DNA from: Anaerolineales bacterium UBA2200
GTDB taxonomy: Bacteria; Chloroflexota; Anaerolineae; UBA2200
DNA length: 60,895 bases
Assembly (NCBI GenBank): GCA_002327925.1
Contig: DCVA01000052.1
Span: 72,437 to 133,331 of the forward strand
Reading direction: 5' to 3'
Position 1 is the stretch's first letter; every line of letters starts with the position of its first letter. Under the pieces are notes generated by a model. It searched no databases. It was not told the origin of the DNA and saw nothing but the letters and a program-made list of their open reading frames with translations. Of the stretch, positions 40,574 to 49,024 are shown in pieces. A program made the translations under genes and the position numbers.

Positions 40574-41479
40574 TCAGACTCCCTCCAGAGGGAATTCTTC
40601 GGTGAGCAACTGTCGCGCCAGATGAGCGTCTTCTGCCCGCACCAGCAATCGGACACGCCCGATACCGTCCACGGTCAGGCCGATCACCCGGCTGGCAGAA
40701 TCGTAGGACAGCATAACAGGGATCCCTGCTGCTTCCAGCTTGGACTTGGCCACGCTGGCGCGCATATGACCCTGCGTGGCATAGACCTCGATGAGCTCGG
40801 CGTCCGGCTGCCCCTCGTCGGCCGCTTCCTCCTGCCCTTCGCAGGCAACGTGGGTGACTAGCAGCAGTCCATCAGCCAACTGCACTCGGGCACTGCTGGA
40901 GATCATCAGGTTGCTCACACCGCGAGCGGGACCAGGACGCAGGGTAGCGTGGTCCAGAGCCCATTCCAGGCCAGTGGTGGTGACTCCCGTCGCGTCCCTC
41001 CCCAGCGGCAACAGGGTAACGATGTCGCCTTCTTCACCCCGGAGCTCGAGTTCGGTGCCTCCGTGCAGAACCCATAACTGGGTGTCGCCGTCGATCAGTG
41101 TCGTGGGAATCCGTTCCAGCTCAGGCATAGTGAGCAGAAGGATGTTGGCCAGGGTATGGTCCAGACGGTCTCCTACCGCCCCAAGGAGCACAAGCTCACT
41201 GGCTCCGGCCTCGAGAGCGTAAAGTATTGCCAACTCGGTGTCGGTCTCATCCTTGTCGGGAGGATGGACGACGAACTGAACGCCACTCTCCTGCAGAGTT
41301 GCCCGCAATTGCGGGGGCAGCGAATCGAGGTCACCCACAACGACCGCTGGCCTGAGCCCGAGCTCCAGAGCGACCTCGGTACCGCCATCTACGGCGATAA
41401 TGAGATCGTCTCCCTGTTGAAAGTCGGCATAGCTCTCATCGACCTCAACATACCCGTTGGCCACGATGATCGCGCGCAT
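40574..41479 (-). CDS. Thiamine pyrophosphokinase fused to a DUF2007-like domain
   Basis: A 301-residue protein. Residues 1 to about 210 form thiamine pyrophosphokinase, which makes thiamine diphosphate from thiamine and ATP: LIIAVDGGTEVALELGLRP, VVGDLDSLPP, HPPDKDETDTELAILYAL and LGAVGDRLDHTLANILLL. Residues about 230-298 resemble a DUF2007-type putative signal-transducing domain (IEVYATQGHMRASVAKSKL, EAAGIPVML, RLLVRAEDAHLARQLL). ATG 41479 fits the GGAAGGGG site best; ATG 41485 is very close to it. It is followed 32 nt later by the YfhO-flippase gene. Confidence 0.88.
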   Translation of the reverse strand: MRAIIVANGYVEVDESYADFQQGDDLIIAVDGGTEVALELGLRPAVVVGDLDSLPPQLRATLQESGVQFVVHPPDKDETDTELAILYALEAGASELVLLGAVGDRLDHTLANILLLTMPELERIPTTLIDGDTQLWVLHGGTELELRGEEGDIVTLLPLGRDATGVTTTGLEWALDHATLRPGPARGVSNLMISSSARVQLADGLLLVTHVACEGQEEAADEGQPDAELIEVYATQGHMRASVAKSKLEAAGIPVMLSYDSASRVIGLTVDGIGRVRLLVRAEDAHLARQLLTEEFPLEGV

Positions 41480-41537
41480 ACTCATCCCCTTCCACCCGGC
41501 TGGACGTGCGCTCATTCTACCACAAAGACCGGCAGAC

Positions 41538-41574
41538 GAAGAAGCCCGGCCGCTGGGATGGGCCGGGCTTCTTC
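41538..41574. terminator. Strong perfect hairpin at the end of the hydrogenase operon
   Basis: GAAGAAGCCCGGCC (41538-41551) and its exact complement (41561-41574) form a 14-bp perfect stem with a 9-nt loop. It lies 17 nt beyond the polyferredoxin stop and before the thiamine pyrophosphokinase start, and probably terminates the Hdr/Mvh transcript. No T run on the minus strand. Confidence 0.65.
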
Positions 41575-41590
41575 ATGGGGTTGGGGAAGG

Positions 41591-42481
41591 CTAGTCCTTC
41601 TTGAGACCGGGCAGGTACTTGATGGCCTGGCGACGCTTGGCTTGCGACTTGGCGTCCATCTCCTGTGCCGCCAACTCGGCAGAGACCAGCTTCTCGACCG
41701 CGACGACCCACGCGCCTGACTTGACCGGTGTATGACGCACGCGGTGGCGGCGTACCAGCAAGGCCTCTGGAGCCGGGCAGAGCTGGGTGCACGCGCCGCA
41801 GTAGAGGCAGAATCGGTCGTCCAGAATCAGCTTGCCCTTGTCCATTACCAGCGCGCGGGTCGGGCAGATATCCGCGCACGCCTGGCACCCGGGGGGGCAG
41901 AGACTGCGCTCCAGCCGGATGATGCCATCAAAGGGTGGAGTGACGGAGAAGGATTCCGGGCTGGCGGCCTCGCACTGTTTGCAGTAGATGCAGTTGGTCG
42001 TGTCGACCTGCACATCCTTTACGGCGGTGAGCTTGCCACTCTTGTCGCGCTTGCCATCGACTGAGATCACGGCTGTGGGGCAGGCATCAGCAGCCGCTCC
42101 GGCCGACTTGGGGGTGAGACTGCCAGCATCCCACTTGATCTCCTTGATTAGCTTGGGGAAAGCATCATAGTCCCAGACAGGTATGTTGGGCTGGCCATCC
42201 ACGAGCATCGTGAGGGCATTTGTCGGGCACACCACCACACACTCGCCGCAAAAGTTGCACTTAAAGGGATCGATATCCAGAGTCGGGCGCTGGGTCATCC
42301 GACCATTCTCCACTGTACCCCTGGTCAGCGACATGGCCTCCTGAGGGCACACGGCCGTGCAGAGGTCACAGCCCACGCACCGCTGGCGATTGAGCGTCAG
42401 CAGGTGGGCGCGCGTGATCATCCTTCGATCCAGCACCACGCTCTGGGCATCGGTTCGCTTGATCGTCTCACCGCGTTTCAT
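41591..42481 (-). CDS. Polyferredoxin-like electron-transfer protein (4Fe-4S)
   Basis: A 296-residue multi-cluster protein. Clear 4Fe-4S ferredoxin motifs are CVGCDLCTAVCP, CNFCGECVVVCP, CPPGCQACADICP and CLYCGACTQLCP, with a degenerate CIYCKQCEAASP between them. The tail is basic and lacks cysteines. It resembles the MvhB/electron-wire proteins of Mvh hydrogenases and would carry electrons from the NiFe enzyme. The start ATG 42481 overlaps the mvhA stop (ATGA), so it is co-translated with the large subunit; ATG 42421 is an alternative. It is the last gene of the operon. Confidence 0.85.
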   Translation of the reverse strand: MKRGETIKRTDAQSVVLDRRMITRAHLLTLNRQRCVGCDLCTAVCPQEAMSLTRGTVENGRMTQRPTLDIDPFKCNFCGECVVVCPTNALTMLVDGQPNIPVWDYDAFPKLIKEIKWDAGSLTPKSAGAAADACPTAVISVDGKRDKSGKLTAVKDVQVDTTNCIYCKQCEAASPESFSVTPPFDGIIRLERSLCPPGCQACADICPTRALVMDKGKLILDDRFCLYCGACTQLCPAPEALLVRRHRVRHTPVKSGAWVVAVEKLVSAELAAQEMDAKSQAKRRQAIKYLPGLKKD

Positions 42482-43989
42482 AGTTCCTCCGCATTCCGAG
42501 TAGTTACGCGGCCGTTTTCATCGCGGCTCAGCACCGTGATCAGCCTGCCGTCCTCATCGTGCAGCTTGATGGTCAAGGGCATCTGCCCTGGCATAGCATG
42601 CGTGGCACAACCAAAGCAGGGGTCGTAGGCACGGAAGGCCATCTCTACCTGATTGAGCAGGCCCTGAGTGACCGGCTTGCCTGGCTGGATTACGCCCTGG
42701 GCCGCCTTCTGCACAGACATGCAGATGGGGGCATGGTTGTTGGTGGTACCGACAACGAGGTTGACTTTGCGCAGCAGACCGCGCTCATCCGTGATGTAGT
42801 GATGGGTCAGCGTACCGCGTGGAGCTTCGACGATGCCAACCCCCTCGTCCGGAGTGGCGGTTGGGATCGTACGGATGTTAGTGCTGGTGATCTCCGGATC
42901 GCAGGCCAGCTCGAGAGCCCGCTCACCCGAATACAGCAGCTCGATCAACCGCGCCCAGTGCGTTGCCAGGGTGGCATGGACCGGCTTGCCGCCCAGAGCA
43001 TGGTAAAAACGCTCGTAGTGGGCCTGAGCGAGAGGTGTGGCCATGCCATCAGCCGCATTGCAGCGGGAGAGAGGTGTGGCCCGGTACACTCCGCTGTCCT
43101 TGCCATCCACGAACCCCTTCCATCCGACATTCTTGAGATAGGGGAACTTGAGGTAGGTCCAGGGCTCAACCCGCTCGGCGATGTGCTGCAGGTACTCATT
43201 TGGGCCGTACTTGACGAACTCTTTCCCGTCGGGATCCACCACGCGTACCTTGCCATCGTAGAAGTTGGTGCGGTTCTGTTCGTCTACCAGGCCCATGTAG
43301 TAGGTGCGGTGCGTGAAGGCATCGCTCTTGATCATGGCCACATACTGCTTGTTCTTCAGCACAATATCCTCGAACAACTTGAGCGACAGCTGGCCGAACT
43401 CGACGCAGCCTCTGGCGATCTGCTCCAGCCGGGCCCGTTCCTCTTCGCTGATCGGTTTGCTGACCCCGCCCGGAAGAGTGCCCACCGGGTTGATGTAGCG
43501 CCCCCCGATGATGGCCACCGCCTCGTGGGTGTCCTGCAATGCCTGGATGACCTTGCTTCCTATGTCCAGACCCACCTTGGCAATCACGCCAAAGATATTG
43601 CGCTCAGCGGGAGGAGCATCTGGCCCAACCACAAAGTCCGGGCCGCCGAGGATGTAGAAGTGGGTGGCGTGGTCCGCGACGAAGAAAAAGTTGTACATCA
43701 TTTCGCGGATCTTTTTGGCGGTAGGCGGCGGATCCACGTGGTAGACCGCGTCGGCCGCTTTGATGGCGGCCATGTGATGGGCCGTTGGGCACACACCGCA
43801 GATGCGCTGTGTTATGCGCGGCATCTCTTCCACAGGGCGGCCTTCGCAGAACTTTTCAAAGCCGCGCAGCTCGGGAATCTGGAAGTAGGTCTTGACGACC
43901 TTACCGGCCTTGTCCAGGAAGATGTTGATGCTGCCATGCCCTTCCAGACGAGTGATCGGGTCGATACGAATCTTGGTTGTTTGGGTCAT
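42478..43989 (-). CDS. mvhA: NiFe hydrogenase large subunit (Mvh/group 3c type)
   Basis: A 503-residue catalytic subunit carrying the Ni-Fe site that oxidises or evolves H2. The L1 motif is RICGVCPTAHH (C64, C67) and the L2 motif is DPCFGCATH (C458, C461). The N-terminus IRIDPITRLEGHG is typical. After L2 there are 39 residues (AMPGQMPLTIKL and on), which should be removed by a maturation endopeptidase after nickel insertion. No such protease or hyp genes are in the window. ATG 43989 overlaps the mvhG stop (ATGA). It is between the small subunit and the polyferredoxin gene. Confidence 0.95.
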   Translation of the reverse strand: MTQTTKIRIDPITRLEGHGSINIFLDKAGKVVKTYFQIPELRGFEKFCEGRPVEEMPRITQRICGVCPTAHHMAAIKAADAVYHVDPPPTAKKIREMMYNFFFVADHATHFYILGGPDFVVGPDAPPAERNIFGVIAKVGLDIGSKVIQALQDTHEAVAIIGGRYINPVGTLPGGVSKPISEEERARLEQIARGCVEFGQLSLKLFEDIVLKNKQYVAMIKSDAFTHRTYYMGLVDEQNRTNFYDGKVRVVDPDGKEFVKYGPNEYLQHIAERVEPWTYLKFPYLKNVGWKGFVDGKDSGVYRATPLSRCNAADGMATPLAQAHYERFYHALGGKPVHATLATHWARLIELLYSGERALELACDPEITSTNIRTIPTATPDEGVGIVEAPRGTLTHHYITDERGLLRKVNLVVGTTNNHAPICMSVQKAAQGVIQPGKPVTQGLLNQVEMAFRAYDPCFGCATHAMPGQMPLTIKLHDEDGRLITVLSRDENGRVTTRNAEEL

Positions 43990-44963
43990 TTCTTCTCTGC
44001 CTCTTGCCATTTGATCTGCTGCAGAAGTGAGTCCGACAGGCTGAAACGGTAGAGGGTGCCCACTGGGTCTACAATCTGGCTGACCAGTTGTTCGACGTCC
44101 GCCTCAGGGTCTATGACCGCCATGATCGCACTCAGCAGCTTGGCCCCCTGGTCCTTCACCCCCTCGGGCGGGCCATAGCAGCCCCGGCATGGCATGCCGA
44201 CCCGGATGCAGGGACGACCGCAGCCGGCCCGGGTGGCCGGCCCGGAGCAGACGATACCCTGCTCCAGAAAACACTTCTTGGGATCGGCGATCACCTCGTG
44301 TGGTCGCACGAATTGTTTCACCTTGGTGCCGTCACGAACTCGCTCGCACTCCTCGCAGAGGTTACGATCCCCGGCGCCCAGCACTGCCCCCACAGGGGGC
44401 AGTTTGCCGGCAATGATCGCCTCCAGCACACCCCATACCTGCGATGCGACGGGCGGGCAACCGGGCACGGAGTACTCTACCGGGACAACCATCCCGACCG
44501 GCTTGACCGATTCGTAGAACTCGGGTAGATCCAGGTCGCCTTCTGGAACCTTGCAGTGTGGCTGTGGGATGACTCCATCCGGGTTCTCGGTTGAGGGTGT
44601 TTCCTGGTACACTCGTGTGAGGATATCTCCCCGGTTGTACAGGTTGGCCAGGCCAGGAATGCAGCCCTCGTAGGCGCAGGAACCGAAAGCCACCATCACC
44701 TTCGACTTGGCCCGCAGGAGCTTGGCGATGTGCTCGTTTTCCGAGGTGCGAACGCTGCCGTTGAAGAGGCAAACATCGATATGCTTGTCGGGCATCGCCT
44801 CAACGTCCGAGTACTTGAAATCCATCGCCGCAGGCCAGAAGAGGATATCGGCAGCCTCCTTCAACTTGAGGAGGTTGTGCCCGATCTCGACCACAGCTAC
44901 ATCGCATCCACCGCAGCTTGCGGCCCAGTAGATAGCGATCTTTAGTTTGTTGTTCTTTGCCAT
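43986..44963 (-). CDS. mvhG: NiFe hydrogenase small subunit (Mvh type)
   Basis: A 325-residue Fe-S subunit that carries electrons from the NiFe site. The proximal-cluster motif is ASCGGCDVAVVEIG (C17, C20) with GSCAYEGCIPG and SVPGCPP. Further cysteines (NLCEECERV, CFLEQGIVCSGP, AGCGRPCIRVGMPCRGC) provide two more clusters, as in Mvh-type subunits. There is no Tat signal, so it is cytoplasmic. ATG 44963 has GGAG upstream. It overlaps mvhA, and follows the HdrC/MvhD fusion gene by 16 nt. Confidence 0.93.
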   Translation of the reverse strand: MAKNNKLKIAIYWAASCGGCDVAVVEIGHNLLKLKEAADILFWPAAMDFKYSDVEAMPDKHIDVCLFNGSVRTSENEHIAKLLRAKSKVMVAFGSCAYEGCIPGLANLYNRGDILTRVYQETPSTENPDGVIPQPHCKVPEGDLDLPEFYESVKPVGMVVPVEYSVPGCPPVASQVWGVLEAIIAGKLPPVGAVLGAGDRNLCEECERVRDGTKVKQFVRPHEVIADPKKCFLEQGIVCSGPATRAGCGRPCIRVGMPCRGCYGPPEGVKDQGAKLLSAIMAVIDPEADVEQLVSQIVDPVGTLYRFSLSDSLLQQIKWQEAEKK

Positions 44964-44979
44964 TGTTGTCTCCGTGTCC

Positions 44980-45954
44980 CTAGGCGACCGCTACGGTAGA
45001 AGACTTGAGTTCGGCCACCAGGTCCAGAATCGTTGCGGGAAGTCTGCCGCGATCCTCCGTGCCAATCTGCACGAATTGAACCCGCTGAGCATCCATCCCC
45101 ATCTGCTCGAACATGTGGTTCAAGGTGTGCATCCTGCCCTGGGCGATACGGGTTCCTTGCTTGTAGTGGCACTCTCCTGGCTGACAGCCGGCCACCAGGA
45201 CGCGGGCCACTCCTGCCTGAAGAGCCGTCAGCACGAACGTTGGGTCGATACGTCCTGAGCAGGGCACGTTCACCACACGGACATTGGCCGGAAGTTCGCT
45301 CATGGCGTCACGGTCGGCCTCTGCTCGCAGGTTCCAGCTGCAGTTAAACACCAAGACCTTGGGATCGCCTGACTTGGCCTTCTTGAGCCAGTGGCCGGCC
45401 TGGATCTGGGCGGCGACCTTCTCGTTGCTGTAGTCTTCGACCGTTATGGCCGACAGCGGGCAGGCGGCGGCGCAGATGCCGCAGGCCATACACAGGCTCC
45501 GGTCAACTTGCGAGATCTTGCGTTCCTTGCCATCGATGGTCTTTGCCGCGAGGGAGAGCGCGCCGTAGGGGCAGGCCTTCTCGCAAATGTCGCATCCGGA
45601 GCACTTGTGTTCATCCACCTTGGCGCTTGGCAGGGGTGATTCGTAGCCCGCTCGCAGGGCGACATTCTTGATGGCGCGCATCAGGTCCGAGATGTGTATG
45701 CCTTGGGGACAGTGAGGGTGGCAAAGGTCACAGGCTGAACAGTGCCAGATGGTCGGATTGCGGAAGGTCTCCTCGCGCATATCCAGCATGACCATTCGCA
45801 TCGTGCGGCGCGGGTTGTAGTCGGGACAGGTCTGGTTGACCAGGCACATGCTCACGCAAGTGCCGCACGAGTAGCAGCGCTGCAGGAGCTCGCCGCCCGG
45901 CTCGGCCATGACCTCATCCTTGAAACTGTGAGGGGTATTGTCTGTGTGTTGCAT
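44980..45954 (-). CDS. HdrC-like / ferredoxin / MvhD-like fusion protein
   Basis: A 324-residue electron-transfer fusion. Residues 25-85 resemble HdrC, with two 4Fe-4S motifs (CYSCGTCVSMC at 27-37; CSACDLCHPHCP at 72-83). Residues 115-168 hold two ferredoxin motifs (CSGCDICEKACP, CMACGICAAACP). Residues about 198-320 match MvhD/FlpD, including PCSGRIDPTFVLTALQAGV and GCQPGECHYKQGT. The first MvhD motif, normally CNWCSYxGAD, reads NCSWNLRAEAD, so one Cys of the pair is lost. ATG 45954 has GAGGAAG 6 nt upstream. It probably bridges the Mvh hydrogenase to the HdrA flavoprotein. Confidence 0.85.
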   Translation of the reverse strand: MQHTDNTPHSFKDEVMAEPGGELLQRCYSCGTCVSMCLVNQTCPDYNPRRTMRMVMLDMREETFRNPTIWHCSACDLCHPHCPQGIHISDLMRAIKNVALRAGYESPLPSAKVDEHKCSGCDICEKACPYGALSLAAKTIDGKERKISQVDRSLCMACGICAAACPLSAITVEDYSNEKVAAQIQAGHWLKKAKSGDPKVLVFNCSWNLRAEADRDAMSELPANVRVVNVPCSGRIDPTFVLTALQAGVARVLVAGCQPGECHYKQGTRIAQGRMHTLNHMFEQMGMDAQRVQFVQIGTEDRGRLPATILDLVAELKSSTVAVA

Positions 45955-45986
45955 GGCTGTCTTCCTCGTTATACCTTTCGCATCTT

Positions 45987-48458
45987 TCAAGACGTTGCCT
46001 TGGCCAGCTCAAGCGCAAGGGCCACATCGGGAATCTCGGGCAGACGGCGGACGCGCCGTTCAAGCTCGGGCCGGGTTCTCTCGATCTCTTCCTTCAGCGC
46101 CTGCGGGTCGATCTGTCTGAGGGTCTGATCCATCTCGCGGATCACCTGGGCGTACTTGGCGCCTTCAGCGGCCGAGATCCACTCCACGCGGAAGCGCTGC
46201 GGGGAGATACCCATGTCCACCAGGCGCTTGGTCAGCTTCTCAAAGCGCTCGGCGCCGACTCGCTGTCCGGTGATGTAGTGGCAGTCCTGTGGATGGCAGC
46301 CAGATACGAGCACCACACCCGCTCCCAGGCGGAAGGCCTCGAAGATAAAGTCCGAATCCATACGGGCGGAGCACATCACTCGGAGGCCGCGCTGGGATGC
46401 TGGGTACTCAAAGTGGCTGGTTCCGGCATTGTCTGCGCCGCCGTAGGAACACCAGTGGCACATAAAGGCCAGGACCTTTTTCTCCGGTTCATGCCGCAAG
46501 AGCGCGTGCAGTTGCGAGATCACCTGGGCGTCCGTAAAGTGTTTCTGGGTGATGGCATTGTGAGGACACTCTGCCACGCAGCCGCCGCAGCCATGGCACT
46601 TGGCCGCAGTAACCATGGCGGCCTTGCCCGTTTCAACCAAGATTGCCCCGTACGGGCATTTGGTGGCACAAATGCCGCACTTTTTCCCCTGGGCCGAAAT
46701 GCACCGATCTTCCCAGACCATGGCCACGATCGGTTCGATCTCCCATTCGTCGGCGTTCAGGATACGCGCCGCGCGAGAGGCGGCGGCGCTGCCCTGAGCC
46801 ACACTGGCCGGGATGTCCTTCGGACTCTGAGCCGCTCCACACAGGAACACACCATCGGTTGGCGAGTCCACCGGGCGCAGCTTGGGGTGGTACTCCATGA
46901 AGAAGCCGTCCGGGCTGCGGCTGATGTTAAGCACGGAACCCATTGCATCAGTGTCCACGCGCGGGATGGCGGCCGTCGAGAGGATAACCATCTCTGATTC
47001 AAGCTCGATGGTTCGACCAAGGCCGACGTCTTCAGCCTGAATGAAGAGGTTGCCCGTCTTGGGGTCCTCTGTGATGATCGACGGGCGTCCCTGAATGAAG
47101 CGGATACCCATCTCGCGTGCCCGGCGGTAGAACTCTTCGTAACCTTTGGAGGGAGTGCGGATGTCCATATAGAAGATGGTGATATCCGCATCCGGGTAGG
47201 TCTGTTTCCACTGCACGGCATTCTTGATTGTGTACATGCAGCAGAAACCCGAGCAGTAGAGGTTGTAGCGCTCATCACGTGAGCCGACGCACTGTATGAA
47301 CGAAATCTTGTTGGGGAACTTGCTGTCGGAAGGCCTCATGATACGACCGGCTGTGGGTCCAGCCGAGTTGTTGATGCGTTCGAGCTCCATCGCGGTGATA
47401 ACGTTGGCGTAGCGGCCAAAGCCGTACTCTTTGATCACAGACGGGTCAAAGTTGTCAAAGCCGGTGGCGACGAGGATGCTGCCGACGTCCAGCCACTCCT
47501 GCCTTGGCTGCTGGCTAAAGTCGATGGCGTCGAGCTTGCCGCAGGCATCCACGCACTTGTAGCAATGGATACAGGCCTCTTCGTCAATCACGTAGCGCAG
47601 GGGCACGGCCTGGGCGTGCGGGATGTAAATGGCCTTACGTGGGGCAATGCCTTCTTCGAACTCGTTCGGGATCTCGATCGGACAGACAGGAGAGCAAGCT
47701 CCGCAGCCGTTGCAGCGGTCCATGTTCACATAGCGGGGCTTTTCCTCGACCAGCACCTTAAAGTTGCCGATGAATCCCTCGACCCGCTTCACCTCTGTGT
47801 AGCTCTTGACAGTGATATTAGGATGACGCGCCGCGTCAACCATCTTGGGGGCGAGAATTCAGATGGAACAGTCCATCGTGGGGAAGGTCTTGTTCAGTTG
47901 CGCCATCCTTCCCCCGATGCTCGGCTCTTTCTCTACCAGGTAGGTCTTGATGCCCATGTCCGCCAGGTCAAGGGCAGAGCTGATTCCGGCCACACCGCCG
48001 CCAATGACCATGGCCGTCTTGGTGACGGGCACCTTGATCATATCGAGCGGAGTCAGGAAACGAGACTTGGCTACCGCGCTGGCCACGAGGTCCTTGGCTT
48101 TTTCCAGGGCCCCTTCCGGCTCGTGAGAGTGGACCCAGGTGTCCTGCTCGCGGATGTTGGCCATCTCAAACAGGAATGGGTTGAGGCCCGCCTCGGCCAC
48201 ACAGGCACGGAAAGTTGGCTCGTGCAGTCGGACGGAGCAGGCAGCTACCACGACGCGGTTCAGCTTGTGGTTCTTGATGTCCTCTTGGATCTGGCGCTGA
48301 CCGGCATCCGAACAGGTGTAAAGGCTGTTGTTCGTGAGCACCACGTCGGGCAGGGCGGATGCGAATTCCGCTACTGCTTTGGGGTCGATGACACTGGCGA
48401 TGTTCGACCCGCAGTGGCACACATAGACTCCAATTCTCAGGTCTTCGTTTTGGCTCAT
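45987..48458 (-). CDS. hdrA: Selenocysteine-containing HdrA-like flavoprotein with C-terminal MvhD domain
   Basis: An 823-residue protein if the in-frame TGA at 47861-47859 is read as selenocysteine (residue 200). The upstream part has GVYVCHCGSNIA and the FAD motif VIGGGVAGIS (153-158). It reaches MDCSI, TGA, then ILAPKMVDAARHPNI, continuing the HdrA homology with nothing missing; the family has Cys or Sec here (DCSxC/U). Further parts are ferredoxin pairs (CNGCGACSPVCP, CIHCYKCVDAC, two more near 600) and an intact MvhD domain (CHWCSYGGAD). HdrA-type proteins are FAD sites of flavin-based electron bifurcation. ATG 48458 has GGGAG upstream. Confidence 0.9.
47824..47861 (-). promoter_or_regulatory. 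Sec codon and candidate SECIS hairpin of hdrA
   Basis: Minus strand: the TGA codon (47861-47859) is followed 20 nt later by TGACGC (47838-47833), loop GGC and GCGTCA, a 6-bp perfect hairpin. The loop starts 26 nt after the TGA and begins with G, within the usual bacterial SECIS window. It probably recruits SelB. Confidence 0.65.
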
Positions 48459-48500
48459 ATGACTCTCCCGTTAGGTGTTGGGTCCCGTTCAACCGATTAT

Positions 48501-48517
48501 CCCCGCTGTCAACGGGG
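48501..48517. other. Short GC hairpin in the MoaD-hdrA gap
   Basis: CCCCG (48501-48505) and CGGGG (48513-48517) flank a 7-nt loop in the 113-nt gap between the MoaD/ThiS-like gene and hdrA. No T run follows on the minus strand; it may be an mRNA processing or partial termination structure. Confidence 0.3.
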
Positions 48518-48571
48518 CTTCCTCCCAAAGGCATGCCGGTGAGACTCGTATGTCTCATCGGACGATTTCGA

Positions 48572-48850
48572 TCACCCTCCTGCCTCGAGAAACAGCAGGA
48601 GCAGCCTCTCGCCTTCCTTGGGGATGTAGTCCAGGCTGCGCGGCACATGTCGTGCGTCGATGTTGAAGAAGTAAGGAGGCTCGAACTCGAGTGTTTCTGG
48701 ATTGATGAGAGGCCCGAGGAATGCCGGGAACTGCTCCGCCAGCGCTTTGGTGATGTCGCGCAGCGTAGCGTTCTCTGCAACCTGAACGGTGGTCTCCCGG
48801 GCGCCGCTGAGACGGCGCGGAAGGCCGAAAAACTCGACGGTGAACTCCAC
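48572..48850 (-). CDS. MoaD/ThiS-family ubiquitin-like sulfur carrier protein
   Basis: A 92-residue beta-grasp protein ending in LFLEAGG. The C-terminal Gly-Gly is the hallmark of MoaD/ThiS-type carriers, which are adenylated and thiocarboxylated there. The N-terminus is EFTVEFFGLPRRLSG. It starts at GTG 48850 with AAGG upstream. It lies on the same strand as, and 113 nt ahead of, hdrA and 174 nt after the TldE-like gene. It could serve a tungsten or molybdenum cofactor enzyme, or carry sulfur or selenium; no partner MoaE, MoeB or ThiF is nearby, so its use is open. Confidence 0.82.
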   Translation of the reverse strand: MEFTVEFFGLPRRLSGARETTVQVAENATLRDITKALAEQFPAFLGPLINPETLEFEPPYFFNIDARHVPRSLDYIPKEGERLLLLFLEAGG

Positions 48851-48977
48851 AGGATCCTTACCTGCCTTTTGCGCCAGCGGACTTCAGGGTCGGGGGGGAC
48901 CCCTGCCCTGAAATTCGCTCGGACTGTGACCTGCTACGATCGGCCGAGCGTGCCCCTGCCGTACCGAATGAAGTGAT

Positions 48978-49006
48978 ATCCTACCAAAGACGGTCCGATT
49001 TTGCAA
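48978..49006 (-). promoter_or_regulatory. Candidate promoter for the MoaD-hdr-mvh run
   Basis: Minus strand: TTGCAA (49006-49001), a 17-nt spacer and TAGGAT (48983-48978), four of six matches in each hexamer. It lies in the 174-nt gap between the TldE-like gene and the MoaD-like gene, about 120 nt before the GTG start. Confidence 0.4.
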
Positions 49007-49024
49007 ACAGGCCTGCGGACTGGC

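Noticed and set aside
42559..44052. Long plus-strand open frame (497 codons) over mvhA
   Set aside because: It is antisense to a clear hydrogenase large subunit with both NiFe motifs; the product has no recognisable domain and no ribosome binding site.
45987..48458. hdrA as two separate genes or a nonsense-disrupted pseudogene
   Set aside because: The TGA coincides exactly with a conserved Cys/Sec position, no residues are missing, a SECIS-like hairpin follows, and SelD is nearby.
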